Below are positions 4,738 to 12,722 of a DNA stretch of 13,934 bases, piece by piece. Below the pieces are notes generated by a model that saw nothing but the letters and a program-made list of their open reading frames with translations, made no database searches and was not told the origin of the DNA. Each line of letters opens with the position of its first letter. The first letter of the stretch is position 1. Source of the DNA: Teretinema sp964641135 (GTDB lineage: Bacteria > Spirochaetota > Spirochaetia > Treponematales > Treponemataceae); assembly GCA_964641135.1 (NCBI GenBank), contig CAZXJV010000075.1, positions 1-13,934 on the forward strand, written 5' to 3'. The position numbers and the translations under genes were made by a program.

Positions 4738-6857
4738 AAATTCAGTTCCTGCTGAGTTGCCGTCCCGGTTCCTGCAGATTCTGCAGCGGAGGAAAAACCA
4801 GAATCAAGCATCGCCAAAAAACCTGCCTCGTCGATCAAACGCACACCCAGCTCGCGGGCCTTTACCAGCTTGCTCGATGAACCGGACGGATTGTTGGTTA
4901 CCAGATAATCAAGACCGCGGCCGACCGAACTTTTTACCTGACCGCCCAGGGCTTTGACCTTGTCGGCTGCTGCAGTGCGGGTCATGGAACCAAGCTCACC
5001 GGTAAAACAGAAACTCAAGCCTGAAAGAGCGCCGCCTTCCAAAGGAACAGTAGCGATGCGCACCGCGCCGGTTGCAAGAACAGCTTCCATCTCGGCTCGC
5101 AGGGCCGCAAGGCCCCGGGCCAGATCCCGGGCCAGAATCCCGCCGAACTGATGCACTGCCTCCAAATCAGATTCCGAAGCGTCAAAAAGCGAGTCCAGGC
5201 TCGTAAAGCCCGCAGACACCAGTTTCTCGACCATCGTTTCCCCGATTCCCTCGATATCAAAACCGGCCACAAACCGGGCCAGAGAAACTTCGCCGGTCGC
5301 ACGGATTGCGGCAACGACTTTTCGCGCGCTCTGTTCGCCCATGCGCTCCATCGCGGCAAGCTCCTCAACCGTAAGGCTATACAGGTCCGGAATGCCGGAA
5401 AGACGGCCAGCGGCAAACAGGCGCTCAAGCAGGGTGTCGCCGATCTCGCGGATATCAAGGACGCTGATCCATTTTTCAAGACGGTGGTGAACCAGCTTGG
5501 GGCAGTCCACGTTGGGACAGTACAAACGGGTCCCCGCATCGGTCAGGGGCGAACCGCAGGTGCCGCAGCGGTCGGGTACGGGAATGGGCCGGGCGTCGGC
5601 GGGGTTCTCTACAAGAGCAACAATTTTGGGGATAATTTCACCGCGCTTCGTGATGCGGACGCGGCTTCCGAGCATCAGGCCGAGGGAGCGTACGATATCG
5701 GGATTGGCAAGACTTGCGCGCTGTACAACGGTTCCGGCGAGCTGTACGGGGTCCACTACCGCAACAGGCGTATAGGTGGCTCCCGATTCACTCCACTGAA
5801 CCTCGCGCACTGTAGTGACAGCTTCTTCGGTAGTAAACTTGAAGGCGATCTGCTTCTGGGGCCGGGCGCGGGCAAGGTCGGCAGGGTCGATGGCGTTGCC
5901 CTTGACCACAAGGCCGTCTATGTCGTAATCAAGTTCAGGCCGTATCTGCATAACCTGTTCGCGCCACAAGATTACGTTTTCTGCGCCGGTCAGCGTTTTG
6001 CAGGGCACGCCGTTAAAGCCCTGTGCTTCAAGCCAGGCCAGCTTTGACAGCTCGTCGGTAAAAAGCGCTTCCAGTGAAGCGGCCGGGGCGGCGGTAAGTG
6101 CGGCCGGCGCAGCTGTAAGTGCGGCCGGCGCGGCGGTAAGTGCGGCCGGCGCGGCGGTAAGTGCGGCCGGCGCGGCGTCATAGCAGATGATCTTGAGGTG
6201 CTCGCAGCCCGTGCCGTCCTTGCGCTTCATCAGGCCGTTGGCGGCGTTGCGGCAGTTTGCGGTATCCGGAAACTGAGCTGCGCGGGTAGAACGGGTCATG
6301 ATAACCTCGCCGCGAACCCCGCCGGTAAAGGGAAAGCGTCCTTGCGGACCTGCATCTCCGGTCAGTTCCGGAACAAGGCCTGCCATGCGTCGGGCGTTTG
6401 CGGTGATATCGTCGCCGATACGGCCGTCGCCGCGGGTTACCGCCCGGCTAAAGCGGCCATTGCGGTACTGCAGTTCAAGGCTCGCTCCGTCCAGCTTGTA
6501 CTGGACCAGAAAGATGTCAAAATCGCGGTTGGCTGCCCAGGCGCGAAACTCGTCCGGATCAGCTGCCTTTTCCTGGCTGCCCATGGGTATCAGGTGTTCC
6601 GCCTTGGGAAAGCCGTCGGCTGCATCTGCGCCTACCCGGCGCAACACGGGGTTTTCGGGGTCAAGGTCTTTCAGCTCGTCCCAAAGGCGGTCAAAGTCTG
6701 CATCGGACAGTTCAGGTTCGCCGTTGTAATACAGGTCCTGGTGGCGCTTCACCAGGGTCTCAAGTTCGCGGATACGGGCCTTTGCGGTTGTGCTTGTTGC
6801 GGTTGTATTTGCTGCGGCTGTTGTGCTGGTTCCGGCGGATCCGGTGTGCGGCATCAT
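4734..6857 (-). CDS. ligA: NAD-dependent DNA ligase
   Basis: This 707-residue LigA seals nicks during replication and repair using NAD+. The domain order is complete. Domain Ia is at about 27-75 (HQDLYYNGEPELSDADFDRL). The adenylation domain has the lysine motif KLDG at 121-124 (K121 is the AMP-binding nucleophile), GEV at 183-185, and DIDGLVVK at 312-319. An OB fold is at about 345-425. The zinc finger uses C431, C434, C447 and C452. Helix-hairpin-helix repeats lie at about 460-600 and a BRCT domain at about 608-685. GGGAGG lies 7 nt before the ATG at 6857, which overlaps the trmB stop by 1 nt. Two oddities stand out: a Thr/Ala-rich N-terminus (residues 8-25), and an Ala/Pro-rich heptapeptide repeat inserted after ICYD at 228-260, encoded by 21-bp tandem repeats. 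All expected motifs are intact. Confidence 0.97.
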   Translation of the reverse strand: MMPHTGSAGTSTTAAANTTATSTTAKARIRELETLVKRHQDLYYNGEPELSDADFDRLWDELKDLDPENPVLRRVGADAADGFPKAEHLIPMGSQEKAADPDEFRAWAANRDFDIFLVQYKLDGASLELQYRNGRFSRAVTRGDGRIGDDITANARRMAGLVPELTGDAGPQGRFPFTGGVRGEVIMTRSTRAAQFPDTANCRNAANGLMKRKDGTGCEHLKIICYDAAPAALTAAPAALTAAPAALTAAPAALTAAPAASLEALFTDELSKLAWLEAQGFNGVPCKTLTGAENVILWREQVMQIRPELDYDIDGLVVKGNAIDPADLARARPQKQIAFKFTTEEAVTTVREVQWSESGATYTPVAVVDPVQLAGTVVQRASLANPDIVRSLGLMLGSRVRITKRGEIIPKIVALVENPADARPIPVPDRCGTCGSPLTDAGTRLYCPNVDCPKLVHHRLEKWISVLDIREIGDTLLERLFAAGRLSGIPDLYSLTVEELAAMERMGEQSARKVVAAIRATGEVSLARFVAGFDIEGIGETMVEKLVSAGFTSLDSLFDASESDLEAVHQFGGILARDLARGLAALRAEMEAVLATGAVRIATVPLEGGALSGLSFCFTGELGSMTRTAAADKVKALGGQVKSSVGRGLDYLVTNNPSGSSSKLVKARELGVRLIDEAGFLAMLDSGFSSAAESAGTGTATQQELNL
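6077..6176. repeat. 21-bp in-frame tandem repeat within ligA
   Basis: There are four full units and one partial unit of about GTGCGGCCGGCGCGGCGGTAA (6077, 6098, 6119, 6140, 6161). The units at 6119 and 6140 are identical, as is the partial unit as far as it goes. The unit at 6098 differs at 2 positions and the unit at 6077 at a few. On the coding strand it gives AAPAALT repeats. The unit length is a multiple of three, so copy changes keep the frame. Confidence 0.9.
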
Positions 6858-7597
6858 CAGTGTACCTCCCGTTTAGTAAACATCAGTTCATGGATGGCCC
6901 GGCTTGCCTTCAGGCCCTTGGCTTCAAAACGGGTTTCAGGGCGCCAGCTTTGGCGGGGGGCAAAATGTTCGTACATGCTTTCAAGGCCAGGTGTGGCGGC
7001 AAGCTCAAGCCAGGCGTCCTCGGCGTAGGGCTCCCAGTCGGTTGCCATATACAAATATGCGCCACCTGCCAGGCGCGAAGCCAAAAGGTCGGTGCGGGGG
7101 CGGCGCAGAAGGCGGCGTTTGTGATGGCGTTTTTTTGGCCAGGGGTCGGGAAAAAAAATGTGACAGGCGGCAAGGCTGGTGTCAGGAAGCATGAACTGCA
7201 AAACCTCGATGGCGTCATGCTCGATGATGCGCAGGTTTTTTAAATTCCGTTTTTCTATTTCGCCCAGAAGACGGCCGACGCCCGCCCGATGTACCTCAAT
7301 ACCGAGGTAGTTCTTGTCAGGGTTGGCTTCGGCGATGAGGGCGGTCGCCTGTCCCATGCCAAATCCGATTTCCAGGGTAACCGGGGCGGCGTTTTCAAAG
7401 GACTGAGAAAGATCCAGGGGCTCTTTTTTGAAGGGAAGGCACCAGCGGGCGGACAGGATTTCATAGTCGCGCTTCTGGGCCTCGGTCATTCGTCCGGCGC
7501 GCAGCACGAATGTGTGGATACTGCTATCAATAGTGTTGTTTTTTGTACTGCTATCAATAGTGTTGTTTTTTGCTTTCTCGGGTACAGCTGTTTCCAT
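6857..7597 (-). CDS. trmB: tRNA (guanine-N7-)-methyltransferase TrmB
   Basis: TrmB makes m7G46 in tRNA using S-adenosylmethionine. In the 246-residue product the SAM loop LEIGFGMG is at 75-82, the ribose-binding acidic residue is E101 in LGIEVHRAG, and HDA is at 127-129. The family signature FFPDPWPKKRHHKRR is at 148-162 and TRFEAKG at 222-228. The ATG at 7597 is chosen because AAGGTAGGG lies just upstream and it starts 13 nt after the previous stop. A longer TTG start at 7624 would overlap the lipoprotein gene. The conserved fold begins at FVLRAGRMTEAQ (about residue 30). The preceding residues are an extension built largely from two copies of KNNTIDSS, encoded by a perfect 27-bp duplication. 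The stop overlaps the ligA ATG by 1 nt. Confidence 0.95.
   Translation of the reverse strand: METAVPEKAKNNTIDSSTKNNTIDSSIHTFVLRAGRMTEAQKRDYEILSARWCLPFKKEPLDLSQSFENAAPVTLEIGFGMGQATALIAEANPDKNYLGIEVHRAGVGRLLGEIEKRNLKNLRIIEHDAIEVLQFMLPDTSLAACHIFFPDPWPKKRHHKRRLLRRPRTDLLASRLAGGAYLYMATDWEPYAEDAWLELAATPGLESMYEHFAPRQSWRPETRFEAKGLKASRAIHELMFTKREVH
6865..6870 (-). promoter_or_regulatory. Ribosome binding site fixing the ligA start
   Basis: GGGAGG on the minus strand is 7 nt from the ATG at 6857 and 10 nt from a second in-frame ATG at 6854, favouring the first. It lies within the last codons of trmB. Confidence 0.7.
7519..7572. repeat. Perfect 27-bp tandem duplication in the 5' end of trmB
   Basis: Positions 7519-7545 and 7546-7572 are identical at all 27 bases. 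On the coding strand each copy contains an A6 run and encodes KNNTIDSS plus one residue. It is in frame and AT-rich, unlike the GC-rich rest of trmB. Confidence 0.95.
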
Positions 7598-7610
7598 ATA
7601 CCCTACCTTA

Positions 7611-8303
7611 TCAGGGGATTTCAACCGGCGTCAACAGCACAGCAGCGCTTCCGGTGTCGTCTTCGACATAACACTGGACAGTAAAGGCTTCGCGGGCCAT
7701 GGACTTCAGGCTGGCAGAGGTGCCGTTTGCCCGGCCGTCGCTGTTCAAGGGAACCCGCCAGGAATGCAGGAGTGTTCCGTTCTGTGCAAAAAGATATAAA
7801 AAGATGCGGCGGTAGGGCCCTGCGTTTTCGGAGCGCTGAAGGATCCAGTCTGTCCCGGTAAAAACGAGTTTTGCAGGAGGCTCTTCGGGCAGGCGGAACT
7901 CGCCAAGTCTGACAGTCCTGACAGCCTCTTTTCCGGCCAGGTCATAGACAGAAACGCGGTATTCACCGGAGGGAATCGGCCCGCCGCCGGGACCTGCAAG
8001 GCTGGCAGAACCAAGCCAGCGGTCCTTTCCACGCATGCGAACTGATACTCCGGCGCGGTCCAGCGTCCAGTACAGGCCGGTTGACTGATGCTCAAATCGA
8101 ATTGCATAAAAGTCGTCATCACTATCGTCGTCACTGCTGTGTATAAAGAGGGACAGCCGTTCGCTGAAGGAGCCGTCCGGTTCCTGTACGGCAAGGCGGA
8201 CAGTGTGGTGAGCGTGTATCTGCGGGTTATTCTGGGCGCAGGAAACAAAGATAGCGAGTATGCTGGCTATGCAAAAAGCACTGAACAGACGGTTTATCTT
8301 CAT
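7611..8303 (-). CDS. Predicted lipoprotein of unknown function
   Basis: This 230-residue protein begins MKINRLFSAFCIASILAIFV followed by SC. It has a hydrophobic signal and a cysteine at residue 22 in a loose lipobox (IFVSC) of the kind tolerated in spirochaetes, so it is probably a membrane-anchored lipoprotein. The mature part has an acidic patch (SSDDDSDDD, about 56-64) and a beta-rich segment with IPSGEYRVSVYDLAGKEAVR, which resembles an Ig-like or FlgD-like domain. I cannot name a family. Its ATG follows the upstream stop directly (TAG then ATG) with no visible ribosome binding site, so it is probably translated by coupling. trmB begins 13 nt after its stop. Confidence 0.85.
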   Translation of the reverse strand: MKINRLFSAFCIASILAIFVSCAQNNPQIHAHHTVRLAVQEPDGSFSERLSLFIHSSDDDSDDDFYAIRFEHQSTGLYWTLDRAGVSVRMRGKDRWLGSASLAGPGGGPIPSGEYRVSVYDLAGKEAVRTVRLGEFRLPEEPPAKLVFTGTDWILQRSENAGPYRRIFLYLFAQNGTLLHSWRVPLNSDGRANGTSASLKSMAREAFTVQCYVEDDTGSAAVLLTPVEIP

Positions 8304-9470
8304 CTAGAATACAAAAGTCATGCTGATAACAGTGAGGTCGGAATCGCGGAACTGGTTTGCCATCGATTCAAAGCGCACATTGACCTTTTCGCAAGCCTCG
8401 CTGAGGTATGATATATAGTACATTCCCAGGCTGGTATCTTCTTCGCCTTCGGGAATTTCACGGTAAAAGTCGATAAGGCTTTTCTTTTTAAGATCCGCGT
8501 TCTTTTTGTCGTTGATGCTTTCGCGTACGCCTTCGCTCTGGTCATCCTTGTTGTACAGGGTGATCTGCAGTTTTCCCTGGGTGCCGATAGAGGTACTGCC
8601 GCCGCCGAGTTTCCAGGAAAGGAATACCAGTTCGTGTTTGCGTTCCAGCTCGGCAATAACCTTTTTGCGGATATTGGGGTCGAACATGACTGTGTTCGGG
8701 TCAACAGTGCCCTTGTACATATTCTTCGCCTCCTTGCGGAGGTTGGTGTTCTCGGCGTTGATAACCAGCTCCATAAGCATCAGCGAGATGTACTCGGCAA
8801 TCTTTGCCTTGTCCATGTATTCAGTCAGGCTGGTGCGGATAGTGCGCAGTATCGAATCAAAGCCGTCGGCATCGCGGAACTTGGTTATGATAAACCAGGT
8901 AAAGGGTCTGAGATTGTTCATGAACTTTTCGCTCAAGAGCAGCTGAATGTTTTTTTCTTCGGGTAAAAGGGAGGTATTTTTATTTATAAAGGTATACAGG
9001 GGAGACAGAATCTCCTGTTTTGCCTCATAAATGATGGATTCATTTTTTTTGAGAACATTTCTCAGGAAATTTTCGTTGATATGGGTTTTTTCATCAATAA
9101 TATTGGCCGGGTTCAGACGGTTCCATTTTTTAATGACATCGGAACTTAAAATCTGGTTAAAAATGTAGGCATCATACTGGCGGTACAATACCGAATAGAC
9201 AATGAGCTTGGAAAGATCCATGACTTCCTGGCGGGAAGTGACGAATTCCGGCTTGGAGATCTCGATTTTTGATATATAGTCGATAAGCAGAAGGCGCTGC
9301 ACTGTGGCAGGGGTAAATTCGTCAAGCGAAATACCGTACTCTTCCACATTGTCGGCCAGTTTGAATTTGAGGAGTTTCTTGTTCTGACGGATAAAGAAGG
9401 TGGACCCTTCCTGGGTCAGGATGATCTTCAAGGGCAAGTTCAGTATGCTTTTTTTCTCGCCGGATGCCAT
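8304..9470 (-). CDS. Conserved-type 388-aa protein, possibly a divergent GHKL ATPase
   Basis: This is the first gene of the minus-strand operon, starting at 9470 with GGGGGAG about 4 nt upstream. The protein is soluble with no signal peptide. The N-terminal 200 residues are mostly helical and unrecognised. Residues 228-241 (ISLMLMELVINAEN) resemble the N-box of GHKL/HATPase_c domains, with E234 and N238 at the metal- and ATP-binding places. Later, LGGGSTSIGTQGKLQITLYN (288-307) and SLGMYYISYL (347-356), followed by NVRFES and a terminal beta strand (LTVISMTFVF), fit the remaining GHKL order, but a clean DxGxG motif is missing. The GHKL assignment is my inference. It could be a nucleotide-binding signalling protein or a degenerate pseudo-ATPase. 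Confidence 0.8.
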   Translation of the reverse strand: MASGEKKSILNLPLKIILTQEGSTFFIRQNKKLLKFKLADNVEEYGISLDEFTPATVQRLLLIDYISKIEISKPEFVTSRQEVMDLSKLIVYSVLYRQYDAYIFNQILSSDVIKKWNRLNPANIIDEKTHINENFLRNVLKKNESIIYEAKQEILSPLYTFINKNTSLLPEEKNIQLLLSEKFMNNLRPFTWFIITKFRDADGFDSILRTIRTSLTEYMDKAKIAEYISLMLMELVINAENTNLRKEAKNMYKGTVDPNTVMFDPNIRKKVIAELERKHELVFLSWKLGGGSTSIGTQGKLQITLYNKDDQSEGVRESINDKKNADLKKKSLIDFYREIPEGEEDTSLGMYYISYLSEACEKVNVRFESMANQFRDSDLTVISMTFVF

Positions 9471-9555
9471 GCACTCCCCCGTATCAGAAGATTATATACC
9501 ATAAACTTTTTTTTGTACAAGAATATCTGCTTTTTTGGCCTGCCCTTGACGGGGC
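9471..9555. other. Divergent intergenic region between the two core operons
   Basis: These 85 nt contain the minus-strand operon promoter. No equally good plus-strand promoter is visible. The palindrome TTGTACAA (9513-9520) overlaps the minus-strand -35. Confidence 0.6.
9491..9520 (-). promoter_or_regulatory. Promoter of the 388-aa/lipoprotein/trmB/ligA operon
   Basis: On the minus strand TTGTAC (9520-9515) is followed after 18 nt by a perfect TATAAT (9496-9491). The spacer holds an A8 tract. The predicted start is near 9484, about 14 nt before the ATG at 9470. Confidence 0.75.
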
Positions 9556-11535
9556 ATGGCCCTTGCACCTATTCTGGACTCTATGCACCGGCACTACCGC
9601 CTGTTTCTCTTTCTACTTCTCATAGTATCGGCAGGTTTGCTCTTTCCGGTCGAAAACTCGTATCTGTGGCGCGGTTCCCAGCAGGGCCGGCCGGTGGTTC
9701 TTGTCACCGGCTCGCATTCGCCCGAATCAATCAGGACCGCTTTGGCCGCCAGTGCCGACATCATTGCAGGGCATGATCCGCACCGCCCGGTGCTGATAGC
9801 AGAAACAGCCCGGGATACCACCGTGCTTCCGGCTGAATACAGAGTTGATCATCCGGCAGGAACCAGGGCTCTTGTAGAACTGCTTCGCGAAGGGGAACTC
9901 AGTGCGGTTATCCTGGTAGAACCGGCCGAAGGTCCGGGCATAAGGATTGTTAACGGCACCCGCGGCTATACTTCGCCACGCTGGCTTCTGCAGTCGGTGC
10001 TTTCAACACTTGATAACACCGATTATCAGTGGACCCTAGCCCGGACCCGCCAGCCCCTGTACCGTCTGGGCTGGACCGAGCGGCACGAAAGACTTGAAGC
10101 ATTTCTGGAATCCGGTATCCCGGCTTTAATAATTCAATGGAATGAACCGGACCCGCTCATTCTTTCGCAGCTTGTTCTTGAACTGCCTGATCCGCTTCCG
10201 GATCATTGGGACCGCCACTTCCTTGTTCTGACCCTTCGGGACACCCTGTTTTTCATCGGCGAGGAAGTCTCCCTGTTTATTGTTATTACTTCTTTCGCTC
10301 TTATTTTGTTATTTTTGTTTGTATTCAGCTTTTTGTTCGGTAAACGCAGCGAACAGCGTCTGCGTGATTTTTTCCGTCTGTGGTGGCTCCCCTTCATTTA
10401 TCTGGCGGTAACTACCCTCAGCCTGACAATAGCCGGAAATCTTGTTCTGTGGCTGTTCTCTTTCCGCCTGGGCAACCCGGACGGATGGCGTCTTATGCCG
10501 GCGATTGCCTTTGCAGGAAAGATGCTGACCGGCTGGTTCTTTGTCACCCTGACAGGTTCGTTTTATCAGCTTATCCGCTTCCCCCGGGATTCGTTCATGT
10601 ACGGCTATATCGCCAGCATTGTATGTCTGGTCAATCTGGTTGTGTTTGCATCCCTTGACTTTTCACTGGCCATGCTTTTTTTGTCGGTGTATGTAATTTC
10701 GTTTGTTATGTATCACCTGGATCATCCGGTGCTGCATCTGCCGGCAGTCATAGTGCTTGCCCTTCCCTTTATTCCGTATATCCATGCTCTGGTTACCGCC
10801 GAAGCGCCGGTTCTTGCCCCCGTAATCCATACCAGTATAGCCTGGAACCTGCGCATGGCCTTCTTTATCATGCCCTTTCAGCTTTTTTTATCGCGTTTTT
10901 TGGTGCGTGTTGGACACTTTGGCCGGTCAAAATCATTCTATGTACCGGCAAACCTTATTCTTGCATTTTTCCTTTTTATAGCCGGCATAGCAGGCATGCT
11001 GTTCTGGCCGGTTACAACAGACAACCGCCCCCTGAATGTTTCCATACGTCAGTATACGGATGCTGATGGAAGCCGTGCAGTAACCCGGTCTCCGGCCTGG
11101 CCTGACCAGATCTCTGCTGTCCCCCTGGCCCTGTCCCAGGCCGAATTTGACTCTCTGACAGCAGACCGCTACATAGCCGTAGAGTATTCTTCCCGTACCT
11201 TCCTTGACCGCAGGCTCGTCTCTGTTACGGTTCGTCCGCTTATTACAGCTGATCTTCTGGAGGTCAGAACAGAACGCGCCCAGGGTTTTCCGGTATTTGA
11301 TGCTTCTGTGCCCTTTGAACGGCTGGACGGCGGGCGGACGGCTGTATTCCGCACCGTGGATAACCGCACTATTCCGTTTGTACTGGAATTTTCAACAGAG
11401 CGCGAGGCGGCTCTTGAACTGGTAATTACTGTGGTAAGCAGGGAAAACCCGGCCCGGATCGCAGTTCCTGCGGCAGATATCACGGGTGACTTTGCCCTGA
11501 TAGCAACACGTCGCATTCCGATGGTGTTCGACTGA
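9556..11535 (+). CDS. Polytopic membrane protein with N- and C-terminal extracytoplasmic domains
   Basis: This 659-residue protein has a hydrophobic signal or anchor segment at about 14-31 and then a soluble domain at about 35-230 (RPVVLVTGSHSPESIRTALA, GTRALVELLREGELSAVILV). About eight membrane segments follow (near 237-262, 278-302, 313-337, 348-366, 369-386, 393-411, 432-450 and 462-484), and then a beta-rich C-terminal domain to 659. I do not recognise the family and see no catalytic motif. The start may be 9556 or the in-frame ATG at 9583, which would give a cleaner signal peptide; neither has a strong ribosome binding site. Its TGA overlaps the dinB ATG by 1 nt, so it leads the dinB operon. 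Confidence 0.85.
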   Translation: MALAPILDSMHRHYRLFLFLLLIVSAGLLFPVENSYLWRGSQQGRPVVLVTGSHSPESIRTALAASADIIAGHDPHRPVLIAETARDTTVLPAEYRVDHPAGTRALVELLREGELSAVILVEPAEGPGIRIVNGTRGYTSPRWLLQSVLSTLDNTDYQWTLARTRQPLYRLGWTERHERLEAFLESGIPALIIQWNEPDPLILSQLVLELPDPLPDHWDRHFLVLTLRDTLFFIGEEVSLFIVITSFALILLFLFVFSFLFGKRSEQRLRDFFRLWWLPFIYLAVTTLSLTIAGNLVLWLFSFRLGNPDGWRLMPAIAFAGKMLTGWFFVTLTGSFYQLIRFPRDSFMYGYIASIVCLVNLVVFASLDFSLAMLFLSVYVISFVMYHLDHPVLHLPAVIVLALPFIPYIHALVTAEAPVLAPVIHTSIAWNLRMAFFIMPFQLFLSRFLVRVGHFGRSKSFYVPANLILAFFLFIAGIAGMLFWPVTTDNRPLNVSIRQYTDADGSRAVTRSPAWPDQISAVPLALSQAEFDSLTADRYIAVEYSSRTFLDRRLVSVTVRPLITADLLEVRTERAQGFPVFDASVPFERLDGGRTAVFRTVDNRTIPFVLEFSTEREAALELVITVVSRENPARIAVPAADITGDFALIATRRIPMVFD

Positions 11536-12722
11536 TGGCCGAGCCGGTACATTTTCATGTAGATCTTGACGCCTTTTTTGCTGCGGTAGAACAGCTTGAC
11601 GAGCCTGCTTACCGCGGAAAGCCGGTTGTTGTCGGCGGCTCCGTTCAGCGGCGCGGGGTTGTTTCAACCTGCTCCTACGAAGCGCGTGCTTTTGGTATCC
11701 ATTCTGCCATGCCGATGGCCCGGGCGGTGCAGCTGTGTCCGCATGCGATATTCTTGCCGGGCAGGATGCACCGCTACCAGGAAAAAAGCCGCGAGGTAAT
11801 GGAACTGTTTGGCCGGTTTTCTCCCGACGTACAGCAGATTTCAATAGATGAAGCCTTTCTTGATATGACCGGCACACAGCGGCTGTTCGGCTCCCCCGAA
11901 GACACTGCCCGCAGGCTTAAGGACCTGGTAAAGGCAGAAACAGGGTTAACCGTGTCGGTCGGCGCAGCTTCGAACCGCTATATTGCAAAGATTGCTTCCG
12001 GCCTGAAAAAACCGGACGGACTGTGCCTGGTAGAGCCCGGAGCCGAAGCAGCATTCATGCGCGCATTGCCTCTTGAGAAGGTGTGGGGTGTCGGTGAAAA
12101 AACACGGGAGCGTCTCAAGGCTGCCGGTCTTTCAACGACCGAAGAACTGTTACAGTGTTCCCGCCCTCTTTTGCAGCGACTTGTCGGGGAGGCGGGTGCA
12201 CAGTTTATATGGCAGGCTTTACGCGGAATCGATCCGGGCATCATGGACGGAGAGGCCTCCAGTAAATCGATCAGCACAGAACGTACCTTCCCCGAGGATA
12301 TAGGCGACGAAGAAACCCTTTCCGCTGTTCTTCTGGACATGGCAGGAGAACTGATGGCCCGCCTTAACGACGGAAATTGGCATTCACACACCGTACATAT
12401 TAAGCTGCGCTACGCCGACTTCCGGACCGTCAGCGCCCGGCGTACAGGCGAAACAGCCGTTAACGATACTATTGACCTGCACCGGCGCGCTGTTGCCCTG
12501 CTGAAGGAAAAGCGCGAAGGTCCCTACGCCATCCGTCTCATCGGACTCGGTCTTTTTAATGTGCAATCCGGTCCGGTACAGGATCAGCTGTCACTTTTTG
12601 ATACCGGCGAAGAAAGTAAAAGGCGGGATGTAGAAACAGCAATCCAGCGCCTTGAAAAAAAACGGGGATGCCGTCTTGTAACCCGTGCAGCCCTGATCAA
12701 ACGCCCGGGGGACCTCTCATGA
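11535..12722 (+). CDS. dinB: DNA polymerase IV (Y-family translesion polymerase)
   Basis: This 395-residue DinB copies past DNA lesions with low fidelity. Motifs run in the family order. HVDLDAFFAAVEQ at 8-20 holds the metal ligand D10 and the presumed steric-gate F15. SYEARAFGI is at 48-56, SIDEAFLDMT at 103-112 (D105 and E106 catalytic), and SVGAASNRYIAKIASGLKKP at 141-160. The thumb helix-hairpin-helix carries VWGVGEKTRERLKAAGL (183-199). The little finger follows at about 245-345. A beta-clamp binding motif, QLSLF, lies at 351-355, followed by about 40 basic residues. The ATG overlaps the previous stop (TGATG) and the TGA overlaps the next ATG (ATGA). No LexA-type box is evident just upstream, so SOS control is not supported by what I see. 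Confidence 0.97.
   Translation: MAEPVHFHVDLDAFFAAVEQLDEPAYRGKPVVVGGSVQRRGVVSTCSYEARAFGIHSAMPMARAVQLCPHAIFLPGRMHRYQEKSREVMELFGRFSPDVQQISIDEAFLDMTGTQRLFGSPEDTARRLKDLVKAETGLTVSVGAASNRYIAKIASGLKKPDGLCLVEPGAEAAFMRALPLEKVWGVGEKTRERLKAAGLSTTEELLQCSRPLLQRLVGEAGAQFIWQALRGIDPGIMDGEASSKSISTERTFPEDIGDEETLSAVLLDMAGELMARLNDGNWHSHTVHIKLRYADFRTVSARRTGETAVNDTIDLHRRAVALLKEKREGPYAIRLIGLGLFNVQSGPVQDQLSLFDTGEESKRRDVETAIQRLEKKRGCRLVTRAALIKRPGDLS

Noticed and set aside
5151..6047. 298-codon open frame on the plus strand opposite ligA
   Set aside because: It is antisense to a fully supported ligA with all motifs intact. GC-rich codon use opens the opposite frames, and the product shows no recognisable features.
6198..7028. 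276-codon plus-strand open frame across the ligA/trmB junction
   Set aside because: It is antisense to two certain genes, Cys/Gly-rich and without domain or ribosome binding site; a composition shadow.
9583..9586. Preferred alternative start for the polytopic membrane protein
   Set aside because: The ATG at 9583 gives a neater signal peptide but has no better ribosome binding site, so the longer start is kept and the alternative is noted.
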